47,179 bases of DNA from Gammaproteobacteria bacterium (GCA_030831125.1 JAURLQ010000008.1:1-47179), one strand, 5' to 3'. Shown: positions 36,106-45,243, counted from the stretch's first letter. Numbers and translations are program-made. The notes: generated from the sequence alone by a model not told the origin.

Positions 36106-37632
36106 TCAGACAACTTTCACCGGTTGGGCTTCGGCAATGCGCTGCTTCCACTCTTTCGGGCCACTCTCGTGTACAGAGGCGCCGTTTACATCTACTGCAA
36201 CAGAGACCGGCATGTCTTCCACAACGAATTCATGGATCGCTTCCATGCCCAGATCCTCGAAGGCCACAATCGATGCCTTCCTGATCGCCCTGGAAACCAG
36301 ATACGCAGCTCCACCCACCGCCATCAAGTAAACAGCCTTGTGCTTCCTGATTGCTTCTATCGCTACGGGCCCGCGCTCCGCTTTACCGATCATGCCCAGC
36401 AGACCTGAATAAGCGAGCAGTTCTTCAGTGAACTTGTCCATTCGCGTTGCCGTGGTTGGTCCGGCAGGTCCCACAACCTCGTCACGTACCGGATCAACCG
36501 GACCCACGTAATAGATGAACTTTCCTTTCAGATCCACTCCATTGGGCAGACTCTTTCCAGACCTGTACAGTTCGATCATGCGCTTGTGAGCCGCATCGCG
36601 ACCAGTCAGCATGGTGCCGCTGAGCAGCAATGTTTCACCCGGTTTCCAGCTGGCAATTTCTTCTGCCGTTACCGTATCCAGATTCACCTTGCGCGCCGAT
36701 GGACCCACATCCCAGGTAATTTCCGGGTAATCATCAATTTTCGGCGGCGACTGCAGTGCAGGACCAGAGCCATCGAGCACAAAGTGGGCATGACGGGTTG
36801 CAGCACAGTTGGGAATCATGGCCACAGGCAGTGATGCCGCATGCGTTGGATAATCCTTTATTTTTATATCCACTACAGTGGTCAGCCCGCCAAGCCCCTG
36901 GGCACCGATACCCAATGCATTGACCTTGTCCATCAGTTCCAGTCGCAGTTCCTCTATCCTGTTTGACGGCCCACGGGCGCGAAGTTCATCGATATCCACC
37001 GGATCCATCAAGGCTTCCTTGGCCAGTACTGCCGCCTTTTCTGCAGTGCCGCCTATGCCGATGCCCAGCATGCCGGGCGGGCACCACCCTGCCCCCAATG
37101 TGGGCACGGTTTTCAATACCCAATCCACAATACTGTCGCTGGGATTGAGCATGGCCAGTTTGGATTTGTTTTCCGATCCACCGCCCTTGGCGGCAACCGT
37201 AATGTCAACAGTATTGCCAGGCACCAGCGACACATGGATAACTGCCGGCGTATTGTCTTTGGTGTTTTTTCTTGCCCCTGCAGGATCACTCAGAATCGAA
37301 GCTCGCAATACATTGTCGGGATGCAGATAGGCGCGGCGCACACCTTCATTGATCATGTCTTCCAATCCCATGCTGCCTTCCCACTGCACTGACATCCCCA
37401 CTTTCACAAATACAGTCACAATGCCGGTGTCCTGACAGATAGGCCTGTGTCCTTCGGCACACATGCGGGAGTTGATAAGTATCTGTGCCATGGCATCCTT
37501 TGCCGCCTGCGACTCTTCCCGCTCCCAGGCGCGATGTACCGCCTGGATAAAATCCAGCGGGTGATAGTAGGAAATGAACTGCAGGGCATCGGCAACGCTT
37601 TCGATTACGTCGTCCTGGCGAATGGAAGTCAT
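36106..37632 (-). CDS. fumA: fumarate hydratase class I
   Basis: A 508-residue iron-sulfur fumarase of the homodimeric class I type, interconverting fumarate and malate. The 4Fe-4S ligands are Cys66 (RPICQDTG), Cys184 (GAGWCPPGMLG) and Cys276 (MIPNCAATRH). The C-terminal beta domain starts near 300 and includes GEVLLLSGTMLTGRDAAHKR-type and YYVGPVDP segments. I set the start at ATG 37632, with AAAGGAG 11 bases before it, because it gives the family length. The frame is open another 56 codons upstream but reads as non-family sequence there. It is divergent from tesA. Confidence 0.92.
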   Translation of the reverse strand: MTSIRQDDVIESVADALQFISYYHPLDFIQAVHRAWEREESQAAKDAMAQILINSRMCAEGHRPICQDTGIVTVFVKVGMSVQWEGSMGLEDMINEGVRRAYLHPDNVLRASILSDPAGARKNTKDNTPAVIHVSLVPGNTVDITVAAKGGGSENKSKLAMLNPSDSIVDWVLKTVPTLGAGWCPPGMLGIGIGGTAEKAAVLAKEALMDPVDIDELRARGPSNRIEELRLELMDKVNALGIGAQGLGGLTTVVDIKIKDYPTHAASLPVAMIPNCAATRHAHFVLDGSGPALQSPPKIDDYPEITWDVGPSARKVNLDTVTAEEIASWKPGETLLLSGTMLTGRDAAHKRMIELYRSGKSLPNGVDLKGKFIYYVGPVDPVRDEVVGPAGPTTATRMDKFTEELLAYSGLLGMIGKAERGPVAIEAIRKHKAVYLMAVGGAAYLVSRAIRKASIVAFEDLGMEAIHEFVVEDMPVSVAVDVNGASVHESGPKEWKQRIAEAQPVKVV

Positions 37633-37848
37633 GCTTTTCCGGTCTCCTTTGTGGTGCAGGCAGTTTGAGAACTCATCTGGAGCATGGACACTCCGGCAAG
37701 TCTGTCCAGACCTGCCAATGCCTGCATCGGGGAGAGCGTTTCGGCCATGGATAGCCTGAAACGTCCCTTTTTGCATGCTGCCGCTGGTACTGCCAGCCAA
37801 ATGGTTCGGTCAGTTGCCCCAAATTCTGAAACTGCGTGTGCTTTGGGC

Positions 37849-37868
37849 TAGAATCAGCCCTGATTCTA
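37849..37868. promoter_or_regulatory. 20-bp palindrome between divergent fumA and tesA
   Basis: TAGAATCA-GCCC-TGATTCTA has perfect 8-bp arms, 32 bases upstream of the tesA ATG. An overlapping hairpin GGGCT-agaatc-AGCCC (37845-37860) excludes it if transcribed. It could be an operator for a dimeric regulator or a switching leader structure. Nothing else stands out in 37633-37900. Confidence 0.45.
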
Positions 37869-37900
37869 TCATGCCGATCAATATTAACCCGTAGGTAACC

Positions 37901-38560
37901 ATGTATTCATACACCAGACGCCTTCATCAGCAGCTTCCGGGCTTCACCAATAGACTGTTGCTGGCAGTTTTGTTGCTGCTGGACACTTCCTTCGCCAGCG
38001 CACAGGATGAATTCACCGTACTGTTTCTCGGCGACTCGCTTACAGAAGGCCTTGGCCTTGAAGAAAGTGAATCCTTTCCGAGCCTGATAGACCAGCGCCT
38101 GAAAGCAGAAGGCAAAGCCGGCATCCGGATCATCAACGGGGGCGTAAGTGGTTCAACTTCTGCCAGTGGGCTCAGCCGCCTGCAGTGGTTCATCCGCTCG
38201 CGGCCCGACCTGATGGTGCTGTCGCTGGGTGCCAATGATGGTTTACGTGGACTGGATGTAGCAGAAATGAAGGCCAACATTGCGAGAACGATCGAGTTTG
38301 CGCAGGCCAATGGTGTGGAAGTGGCCCTTACCGGAATGCTGATTCCACCGAACTACGGACCTGAATACACGCAGGCATTTGCGCAGGTCTTTCCCGATCT
38401 GGCTGCGCAATACAATCTGCCCCTGATGCCCTTTCTGCTGGAAGACGTTGCTGCAGTAACGGAACTCAACCAGGGAGACGGCATACATCCCAATGCCGAA
38501 GGCGCGAAAATCGTGGCAGAGAATGTCTATGAATTCCTGCTGCCATTGCTCCCCGAATAA
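37901..38560 (+). CDS. tesA: TesA-type arylesterase/acyl-CoA thioesterase I
   Basis: A 219-residue SGNH hydrolase exported to the periplasm. A signal peptide (LLLAVLLLLDTSFASAQ) precedes the four SGNH blocks: Ser46 in VLFLGDSLTEG, the Gly block GGVSGSTSASG, the Asn block LGANDGLRG, and Asp193/His196 in DGIHPNAEG. E. coli TesA is a thioesterase I/protease I/lysophospholipase L1 that lies next to ybbA. Here ybbA-ybbP are found 2.8 kb downstream, with a repeat and two oxidoreductase genes between. Length is typical. Confidence 0.9.
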   Translation: MYSYTRRLHQQLPGFTNRLLLAVLLLLDTSFASAQDEFTVLFLGDSLTEGLGLEESESFPSLIDQRLKAEGKAGIRIINGGVSGSTSASGLSRLQWFIRSRPDLMVLSLGANDGLRGLDVAEMKANIARTIEFAQANGVEVALTGMLIPPNYGPEYTQAFAQVFPDLAAQYNLPLMPFLLEDVAAVTELNQGDGIHPNAEGAKIVAENVYEFLLPLLPE

Positions 38561-38608
38561 ATGGGGTCAGATGACATTTATCCCCGAACAGATCACTGCA
38601 CTTGACCA

Positions 38609-38712
38609 TGGTTTGCTGCTGTTAATGTAGCGACCGTCTGCGGCAAGGATGCCGCAGTCGAGCCCTCATGGATGGGTTTACGGCGTGTCGCGAATTAATC
38701 TGCAGCAAACCA
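38609..38712. repeat. dispersed palindromic repeat, short form with terminal inverted arms, copy D
   Basis: Same core as copy C: GCGACCGTCTGCGGCA, GCCGCAGTCGAGCCC, GGGTTTACGGCGTGTCG. It is bounded by perfect 11-bp arms, TGGTTTGCTGC (38609-38619) and GCAGCAAACCA (38702-38712); pairing continues imperfectly inward through TTAAT/ATTAA. It sits at the junction between tesA and the GMC oxidoreductase operon. Confidence 0.85.
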
Positions 38713-38746
38713 ATAACAACGGTACTAATTCAAAGATATTTGACAA

Positions 38747-40408
38747 TCAGATTTCCAGTTTCCGGGCCGCCTGCTTGATGTGATCGGCAGCGCGAAAAGC
38801 CAGCGCCATGATGGTCATCGTGGGCTGCCCTCTTCCTGAAGTAACCAGACTGCCCCCATCCACCATATACAGATTCGGCACATCGTGTGAACGATTGTAT
38901 TTGTCTACCACCGAACTATCCGGATCGTTTCCCATGCGGCAGGTACCCAGCAGATGCACGCCACCGGTCTGCCCTGTCTTGTTATAGCTTGCCACTATCT
39001 CCAGCGCACCTGCAGCCTCCATCAGTTCAACCGAACGCTCCATGAAAAACTCCATTGTCTTGAAATCATCGGGATGGTTCATGAAGGTGGTGCGAAGCGC
39101 AGGTCGTCCCCACTTGTCTTTTACCTCAGGATCAAGGGTGACATTGTTTGTCGACAGTGGCAGCGATGTGCAGTGACCATTGAATGAACAGGTGTGGGTG
39201 AATTCCCGCATTAGGTTCTGTTTCCATTCACTGCCCCAGTTGCTGGATGCAAAAACCGGATTCTGCAGTGCTGCGGCCATCGGCCGACCGGCAGTAAGCG
39301 ACCGGGAGTCGATGCCACCACCACCGTAGAAACCCAGCGACGGATCAATGCTGTAGAAATCATGGATGACTCTTGTAGTGGGAATGCTCTTGTGGGCATT
39401 GATCGGCTCGGGAAACAAACCCGCCACGCGAGATGAACCGTTGAACATCAGGTTCTTGCCCACCATGCCGCTGGAGTTACCCAGACCATCCGGGAATTGC
39501 GGAGAAGCAGACAATAACAGCAGCCGCGCCGATTCAGCACCGTTTGCGCTTAGTACCACTGCCTTGGTTCTCTGTGCCTGTTCGGTACCGTCGGCTTCCC
39601 AGTAAAGCACCTCATTGGCACGTCCGCTGGCATCGGTGTTGATACGAGAAACTGTACAGAGTGTGCGCAACTCACAATTGCCACTGGCCAAAGCCAGCGG
39701 AATCATCGCTGCCATTGAGGAAGACTTGGCAGACACCTCACAACCAAAACCATTACAGAAACCGCAGTGTATGCAGGGCGGGCGTCCGTTGTGGGCCTTT
39801 GACAATATTGCCACCGGTGCCGGATAGGCAGTCCATCCAAGCTTTTTTGCGGCGCGCTCCATCAGTACGCCGGAAGACTTCACCGGCATTGCCGGACAGG
39901 GATAGTCCTTTGAGCGCGGCGGATCCCAGGGACCCATCTGGCCCGAAACGCCAATTTCCCAGTCTACTTTCGTGTAGTAGGGTTCGAGTTCTTCGTAGGT
40001 GATGGGCCAGTCGGCAAAATTGGTGCCCGAAATGGGGCCCAGTACGCTGCGCTCCATGAAATCAATGGGACGCAAGCGCCAGAAATTACCGGAAAAATGC
40101 ACACTGCTGCCACCTACGTTATGGGCATAGGTCAGGGCAGAGCCATCAACAATTTCCGCTTTTTCATGTTCATAGCGGCGAAAGGTCTGGGGATGACCCT
40201 TGCGCCGACCCCAGGTGAGCTCCTCGTTCTGGGTATAGGCCCACTCATCGTGTTTGAAATCGGGTCCTTTCAGATGAGGACCTTGTTCAAGCACCACAAC
40301 CGAAAAGCCGGCCTCTGACAATTCCTTCGCCATGATCCCGCCAGCTGCACCGGAACCGATAACAACAAAATCCACTTCATCGCGTGTAGCAAAAGGTGCC
40401 TGGGCCAT
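38747..40408 (-). CDS. GMC-family FAD oxidoreductase, membrane dehydrogenase large subunit type
   Basis: A 553-residue flavoprotein of the glucose-methanol-choline family. The FAD Rossmann motif FVVIGSGAAGGIMAKELSEAG is at about 14-34, SGNFWRLRP and NVGGSSVHFSG lie near 100-115, and the C-terminal LGTCRMGNDPDSSVVD and VDGGSLVTSGRGQPTMTIMA are the flavin and active-site histidine regions. CIHCGFCNGFGCEV carries a cysteine cluster as in gluconate 2-dehydrogenase-type enzymes. With the subunit-3 gene 2 bases upstream it should form a periplasmic dehydrogenase that passes electrons to a cytochrome; the cytochrome subunit is not in the window. Substrate: sugar, alcohol or sterol, not resolved. Confidence 0.88.
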   Translation of the reverse strand: MAQAPFATRDEVDFVVIGSGAAGGIMAKELSEAGFSVVVLEQGPHLKGPDFKHDEWAYTQNEELTWGRRKGHPQTFRRYEHEKAEIVDGSALTYAHNVGGSSVHFSGNFWRLRPIDFMERSVLGPISGTNFADWPITYEELEPYYTKVDWEIGVSGQMGPWDPPRSKDYPCPAMPVKSSGVLMERAAKKLGWTAYPAPVAILSKAHNGRPPCIHCGFCNGFGCEVSAKSSSMAAMIPLALASGNCELRTLCTVSRINTDASGRANEVLYWEADGTEQAQRTKAVVLSANGAESARLLLLSASPQFPDGLGNSSGMVGKNLMFNGSSRVAGLFPEPINAHKSIPTTRVIHDFYSIDPSLGFYGGGGIDSRSLTAGRPMAAALQNPVFASSNWGSEWKQNLMREFTHTCSFNGHCTSLPLSTNNVTLDPEVKDKWGRPALRTTFMNHPDDFKTMEFFMERSVELMEAAGALEIVASYNKTGQTGGVHLLGTCRMGNDPDSSVVDKYNRSHDVPNLYMVDGGSLVTSGRGQPTMTIMALAFRAADHIKQAARKLEI

Positions 40409-40410
40409 GT

Positions 40411-41010
40411 TTATTCTCCCCTCGCCATGTAATCAGCATCGTAGTAACCGAATGGCGGCGCCCAGACATGACGATGATCGAATCCGACAAGCGTGTGACC
40501 TGTCATGTCGCGATTGCCGCCGTACTCTGGCAGGGAAAAGGTGCCGCACACTGTGAGGTAGCGCAGCATGGCAAAGAAACCGGTGTTTTCAATTTCCTTC
40601 AGCAAGGCATCAAGCTGGAACGGTGCAAGACGGGAAAGGTCTGATTGGGAAAAAATCTCTTCAGATCTGGCCTTCAGGGCAACCAGCCCTTCTCTCACTG
40701 GTGCCAGCAGTTCACTGCGACTGCTGCCAAGGACGTAATCGATGAAATAAATGGCACCGGCTTCTGTAACACCGGGAGTTTCATCCGAGGGGATTATGCG
40801 GGCCGCAATGGCAGCCAGATCTGCAGCCTCATCAGGATTAAGGACATTGATGGTGCTGATTTCAGTATCCAGGGTTTCTGCCATGGTCTTGCCAGCAGCC
40901 ACAAACAGGGCGCTGACAGTGAGCGCTGAACAGGACAATCTGACACAGGCAGCCGATGAACACATTGCAGCGTGCAAAAAATCACGACGGGAAAGAGTGT
41001 TGGCAGACAA
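40411..41010 (-). CDS. gluconate 2-dehydrogenase subunit 3 family protein (Tat-exported)
   Basis: A 199-residue small subunit of membrane FAD dehydrogenases. The N-terminus carries a twin-arginine signal, SRRDFLHAAMCSS, followed by a hydrophobic stretch to about residue 44. Tat export of this subunit usually carries the folded GMC partner with it. The core DEAADLAAIAARIIPSDETPGVTEAGAIYFID is the family hallmark. It ends 2 bases before the GMC gene, so one operon and one complex are likely. No cytochrome c subunit gene follows. Confidence 0.87.
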   Translation of the reverse strand: MSANTLSRRDFLHAAMCSSAACVRLSCSALTVSALFVAAGKTMAETLDTEISTINVLNPDEAADLAAIAARIIPSDETPGVTEAGAIYFIDYVLGSSRSELLAPVREGLVALKARSEEIFSQSDLSRLAPFQLDALLKEIENTGFFAMLRYLTVCGTFSLPEYGGNRDMTGHTLVGFDHRHVWAPPFGYYDADYMARGE

Positions 41011-41369
41011 GTGTGGCTACTCCCTGGAAAACTGTTTCCAGAGTCATTGCAACTATCATGCCTTGCAGCAAACGCCTCTCAACTGGCTGCTTTTCAACAG
41101 CCGGATACCTCATTTGCACATTGCCTGATCAACAGGCACCTGTTTCGGGCAGCACCCTGCCCTGTTTGTGGCACCCGGGTATCCCCACTGTGGTGCAAGG
41201 GAAACAGAAGAAGTCCTGATAATTCCGGTCATTGATACAAGCCGACAAATTATGCAGACTGATCTGCACAATTGATGGCAACGTAAGCAATACATGACAA
41301 AAGATTGAACTCCCCTCCCCCGTCCATTATCTTGGCCCGATTTTGTGCCATACAAGACACCCTGAACGC
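41011..41369. other. intergenic region without a recognised gene
   Basis: The region separates the divergent Tat-subunit and ybbA genes. Frames here are short and lack ribosome binding sites or family resemblance. It presumably holds both promoters, but no convincing hexamer pair or operator could be assigned by eye. Confidence 0.5.
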
Positions 41370-42035
41370 ATGATTCTTGAAATTAGTCACCTGAGCAAAA
41401 CCTTCCGCTCTTCCGCTCACATCGAACCGGTAGAAGTACTGAAGGACCTGAACCTGCAAATGGAAGAAGGCGAATCCCTGGCCATTCTCGGCCAGTCTGG
41501 CAGTGGCAAATCCACCCTGCTGACCCTGCTGGCGGGCCTGGACAGCCCCACATCGGGCTCAATAGTGCTCAATGGTCAGGACATGCAGAAGCTCAGCGAA
41601 GAGCAACTCTCAAAGTTCAGGGCACTGAATATCGGTATCATCTTCCAGCAGTTCCACCTGATGTCGCACCTTACCGCGCTGGAAAATGTCAGCCTGCCGC
41701 TGGATCTGTTCCGCGATCCGGATGCCACCAAAAAAGCTTCCGAGGCACTTGAGCAGGTAGGGCTGGGCAAACGAAAAGAACATTTTCCGCACCAGCTCAG
41801 CGGTGGCGAATGTCAGCGTGTGGCCATAGCTCGCGCCATGGTTGTGCGTCCTTCCATCCTGCTGGCAGATGAGCCTACAGGCAACCTCGACAATACAACG
41901 GGTTCCTATGTGTCAGACATGATTTTCGATCTTGTAAAAGCACATGGGATGACCATGCTGTTTGTTACCCACAACGAACAACTGGCCAAGCGCTGCGGTC
42001 GTGAGCAGCGACTTATGAACGGCAGGTTTATCTGA
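41370..42035 (+). CDS. ybbA: ABC transporter ATP-binding protein, YbbA-like
   Basis: A 221-residue ATPase of the MacB/LolD/YbbA clade. Walker A is GQSGSGKST (about 39-47), the Q-loop FQQFHLMSHLTALENV, the signature LSGGECQRVAIARAM, Walker B ILLADEPTGNLD and the H-loop TMLFVTHNEQ. I start at ATG 41370 (MILEISHLSKTF); a start 27 bases upstream adds residues not seen in the family. The permease gene begins 1 base after the stop. In E. coli, ybbA-ybbP sit next to tesA and encode a putative export or mechanotransmission system with no settled substrate. Confidence 0.92.
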   Translation: MILEISHLSKTFRSSAHIEPVEVLKDLNLQMEEGESLAILGQSGSGKSTLLTLLAGLDSPTSGSIVLNGQDMQKLSEEQLSKFRALNIGIIFQQFHLMSHLTALENVSLPLDLFRDPDATKKASEALEQVGLGKRKEHFPHQLSGGECQRVAIARAMVVRPSILLADEPTGNLDNTTGSYVSDMIFDLVKAHGMTMLFVTHNEQLAKRCGREQRLMNGRFI

Positions 42036-42036
42036 C

Positions 42037-44586
42037 ATGCTCTGGCTACAGCTCGCCTGGAAGGAAATAACCAACAACGGCAAATTCAGCCTGTTCTTCG
42101 TCCTGAACCTGAGTATCGGGCTGATCGGCTTCATTGCCCTCGATTCCTTCAAGAATTCCATAGACCAGCATCTGCAGAACAATTCCAAGGCCATCCTCAC
42201 GGCTGATGTGCAAATTTCCTCCCGTTTTCCGCTCACCGAAGTGGAAACGGGTATGGCAGAAGAAATTTTCAACAGTGAATTCGAGGCTACCGACCAGATT
42301 TCCTTTCTTTCCATGGTGGCGGGCAACAACAATTCCCGCATGAGCCAGATTATCGGCATTGAAGAAGGCTTTCCCCAGTATGGCGACATCATTCTGCAGG
42401 AAGGCGGCTCGGTGCTTGAGAGCGATGCGCGCGAACGCCTCATGGCAAATGATGAAATCTGGGTGGCGCGCGACCTGATGGTCATACTTGACCTGAATGT
42501 TGGCGACCTACTGAAAATAGGCGATGCCACTTTCACGATTACCGATGTCATTCTGGAAGATCCCAGCAGCACCATTTCCGTGATGACCAGCTTTCCCGCC
42601 ATCTACATGAGTCTGCCCTCGGTTGAGTCAACAAACCTGATCCAGCTGGGCAGCCGTATTACCTATTCACGTTTCTACAAGATGCCTGCCGGCTACGATG
42701 TGAGCGGGCTTGAACAGATATTCGATGAAAAGGAACGTGAAGTTTTCCGCGACACCCGCCGTTTGAGCATGACCACGCACGAAGAAGAAAGCGAAGACCT
42801 TGGCCGCATACTGGGCTACATGAACGACTATCTCGGCTTGATCGCGCTCATTGCACTGTTTCTTGCCGGTGTGGGTGCCGCCTATCTGTTCCGCGCCTTC
42901 TTCACAAGTCGCTTCAAGGACATGGCAATACTGATGTGTCTCGGTGGCACGCCAAAACAGGCTTACCTGATGACACTCGTGCAGGTAGTACTGCTGGGTA
43001 CGATCAGCGCCGTTATCGCCAGCACAATTGCCTGGTTTTCGCTGCCACTGCTGCCAATATTGTTTGACGGCTTTCTGCCGCGAGGTTTCAGCAACGACAT
43101 GGATATCTCATCGCTGGTGTTGGCGCTGTTCATGGGTACGCTGGGCAGCATCATTTGCTGCCTGCCCATTCTGTCGAAAATCTACGACCTCAATCCCATT
43201 GGCCTCTTCCATGAAAACGTGCAGCCCAGTGCGATTGCCGGCCACTGGCAACGTCACCTGACCAGCTACGCGCCCATCCTGCTGGTGTTCTGGGGTCTGG
43301 CCATCTGGCAGTCGTCCGATATCAAGATAGGCACTTTGTTCATTGCCGGCTTTCTGGGTGCCATTGGTGTGCTGGGACTGGTAGCCTGGTTCATTCTCAG
43401 GGCCTGCGGCCAGTTTTCCGGCATGAAAATCGTTACCCGCAAGCTGGCGCTGCGCAATCTCAATCGCAACCGGCTCGGTGCACTGTCATGTTTTCTGGCT
43501 ATTGGTCTTGGCTCGCTGCTGATCAATCTCATTCCCCAGATCCAGAAAGGACTTGAACAGGAAATAACCCAACCCACCGACTTCAAGCTGCCCGACTTTT
43601 TCATGTTTGACATACAGGAAGAACAACTGGGCAATCTGCAGCAGCTGCTTGGCGAGCGAGGCTACGATTTGACCTTCCTCTCCCCGATGATCAGGGCACG
43701 CCTCGATGCAGTGAACGGCAACCTCATTGATGGGGTGGAAGAAACGCCTGACGAACAGCTCATGCGCAGACGCATGTACAACCTGACCTATCAGGATGTG
43801 CTGAAAAATTCAGAAACACTTGTGGATGGCGATGTGTGGGAAGAAGCCTGGGATTTCCGTTCTGATGAACTGCCCGGTATTTCACTGGAAGAAAATTTTG
43901 CTGACCGCATGGGTTTCGAGATTGGTGATGTTCTCGGCTTTGATGTGCAGAGCGTGCCGGTGGAAGGTGTTGTGGTGAACACCCGCAAGGTTGACTGGAA
44001 CAGCTTCCAGCCCAACTTCTTTGTTTCCTTTCAGCCCGGTGTACTCGACCCTGCGCCCAAGACTTTTGTGACAGCCATCAGCGAAGTGGCCGAGGCCGAC
44101 CGCCTCGACATCCAGAACAGCATCGTTACCGGCCTGCCGAATGTGAGCATTATCAATGTGACGCAGATAGTGGCTCGCGTGCTGGATATTACCGACCAGA
44201 TAAGCTGGGCAATCAGGGTAATGGCCTGGTTGTCGATTTTTGCCGGCCTGGTAGTGCTGTTCTCGATTGCGCGTTATGAAGTGAAATCGCGCTTCTGGGA
44301 AATAAACCTGCTGAAAATTCTTGGTGCAAATTTCCAGGATGTGAAATCCATGGTGCAAATTGAATTTGGCATACTGGGATTTTTTGCTGCACTTACCGGC
44401 GTGGTGCTGAGCCTTGCGATGTCGTGGAGTTTGTCGTGGTTTATCTTCGACAAATTGTGGCTGTTCTCGGCAGGTACTACAGGATTCAGCATTATTGCCA
44501 TCAGTGTGCTGAGCATCTTGACCGCGCTGGTGGCAACCATGTCGGTACTGAAGCAGAAACCGCTGGAACTGCTGCGGGCGGTTTGA
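42037..44586 (+). CDS. ybbP: ABC transporter permease, FtsX/YbbP-like
   Basis: An 849-residue inner-membrane protein with the type VII ABC layout: one N-terminal helix (SLFFVLNLSIGLIGFIAL), a large periplasmic domain, a three-helix FtsX block (about 265-385), a central pair of helices, a second periplasmic domain and a C-terminal FtsX block (ISWAIRVMAWLSIFAGLVVL to LTALVATMSVLKQKPLELLRAV). The ending KPLELLRAV is typical of FtsX-like domains. It lies 1 base after ybbA and must form its transmembrane partner. Such systems usually act on envelope proteins or lipids without transporting across the inner membrane. Confidence 0.92.
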   Translation: MLWLQLAWKEITNNGKFSLFFVLNLSIGLIGFIALDSFKNSIDQHLQNNSKAILTADVQISSRFPLTEVETGMAEEIFNSEFEATDQISFLSMVAGNNNSRMSQIIGIEEGFPQYGDIILQEGGSVLESDARERLMANDEIWVARDLMVILDLNVGDLLKIGDATFTITDVILEDPSSTISVMTSFPAIYMSLPSVESTNLIQLGSRITYSRFYKMPAGYDVSGLEQIFDEKEREVFRDTRRLSMTTHEEESEDLGRILGYMNDYLGLIALIALFLAGVGAAYLFRAFFTSRFKDMAILMCLGGTPKQAYLMTLVQVVLLGTISAVIASTIAWFSLPLLPILFDGFLPRGFSNDMDISSLVLALFMGTLGSIICCLPILSKIYDLNPIGLFHENVQPSAIAGHWQRHLTSYAPILLVFWGLAIWQSSDIKIGTLFIAGFLGAIGVLGLVAWFILRACGQFSGMKIVTRKLALRNLNRNRLGALSCFLAIGLGSLLINLIPQIQKGLEQEITQPTDFKLPDFFMFDIQEEQLGNLQQLLGERGYDLTFLSPMIRARLDAVNGNLIDGVEETPDEQLMRRRMYNLTYQDVLKNSETLVDGDVWEEAWDFRSDELPGISLEENFADRMGFEIGDVLGFDVQSVPVEGVVVNTRKVDWNSFQPNFFVSFQPGVLDPAPKTFVTAISEVAEADRLDIQNSIVTGLPNVSIINVTQIVARVLDITDQISWAIRVMAWLSIFAGLVVLFSIARYEVKSRFWEINLLKILGANFQDVKSMVQIEFGILGFFAALTGVVLSLAMSWSLSWFIFDKLWLFSAGTTGFSIIAISVLSILTALVATMSVLKQKPLELLRAV

Positions 44587-44588
44587 TC

Positions 44589-44604
44589 CGGATTCTTGAA
44601 TCCG
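44589..44604 (+). terminator. hairpin after ybbP
   Basis: CGGATTC-TT-GAATCCG, a 7-bp stem directly after the ybbP stop codon. There is no T tract, so it is a weak terminator or a 3' stabilising structure. Confidence 0.4.
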
Positions 44605-44695
44605 TTCAGATGGGCGCACTGACACACGATGGGCGCACTGACGCACGCCCCTACGGTTTATCCATTCAGATGGGCGCCCACGGGCGCCCCTACGG
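44605..44695. repeat. GGGCGCAC...CGCCCCTAC repeat cluster
   Basis: Three imperfect copies of a unit beginning GATGGGCGC; two end in CGCCCCTAC. The copy at 44628-44654 is a perfect 27-bp inverted match of the copy at 46599-46625, on the other side of the zinc-ribbon and rlmK genes. Each unit folds into a short GC hairpin. Confidence 0.8.
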
Positions 44696-44816
44696 ACACA
44701 GATAACAGAGATAAGACGACAGAAACGACATTCCCGATCTTTGGACCTGGGGATCGGCATACCCACCCGGCCATGGTCAAATATTCAAACCACAGTGGCA
44801 AAGGCGCAGCGATAAG

Positions 44817-45116
44817 CTAGTTGTCGCCACCACCTGTAAAAGGACGCAGAAACAGAGACATCAAACCCTTTTTCTTTTTTTTCTGCTTTTTCGCCGCTTC
44901 AGCTGCCAGCTGATGTGGCAGTTTGCCCGACATGCCCGTCAGGAATTCTGCATGCTCATCCTTTGGTGCATGGATACCTGCCAGACGAGCCTTGACCTCC
45001 TCCTGGCTCATGCGGTGCGATTCATGCAGCGCCTCACCACAATACATACATCGATTGGTGGGTGAGCGCATGATCTTGCGATTGCATTTGGGGCAATTCG
45101 ATTGTTGTTCTGTCAT
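44817..45116 (-). CDS. small zinc-ribbon protein of unknown function
   Basis: A 99-residue cytoplasmic protein. Two CxxC pairs (CPKC at 8-11 and CMYC at 23-26) form a zinc ribbon. A helical middle (SQEEVKARLAGIH) and a Lys-rich segment (AAEAAKKQKKKKKGL) follow, ending with SLFLRPFTGGGDN. The basic stretch suggests binding to nucleic acid or membrane, but no family function is known to me. It is a single gene on the minus strand, divergent from rlmK across a 480-base gap. Confidence 0.75.
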   Translation of the reverse strand: MTEQQSNCPKCNRKIMRSPTNRCMYCGEALHESHRMSQEEVKARLAGIHAPKDEHAEFLTGMSGKLPHQLAAEAAKKQKKKKKGLMSLFLRPFTGGGDN

Positions 45117-45243
45117 GACCGGACCACTGAATCAAAGGAGTCGGAGTAACTTTATCCCGGATTATCCTTCAAATCAGACGTAAATGAACAGAATAGGGTT
45201 ACGCTGGCTGCTGCCCGGATGAGTAGAAAGGGCCGTGGAGTAC

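Noticed and set aside
44605-44695. CRISPR-like array
   Set aside because: The repeated GGGCGCAC units are irregularly spaced and both orientations occur across the window. There are no unique spacers of constant length and no cas genes.
43882-44766. 294-codon open frame antisense to ybbP
   Set aside because: Its composition (His/Arg/Gln-rich, no hydrophobic core) is typical of an antisense shadow of a membrane-protein gene.
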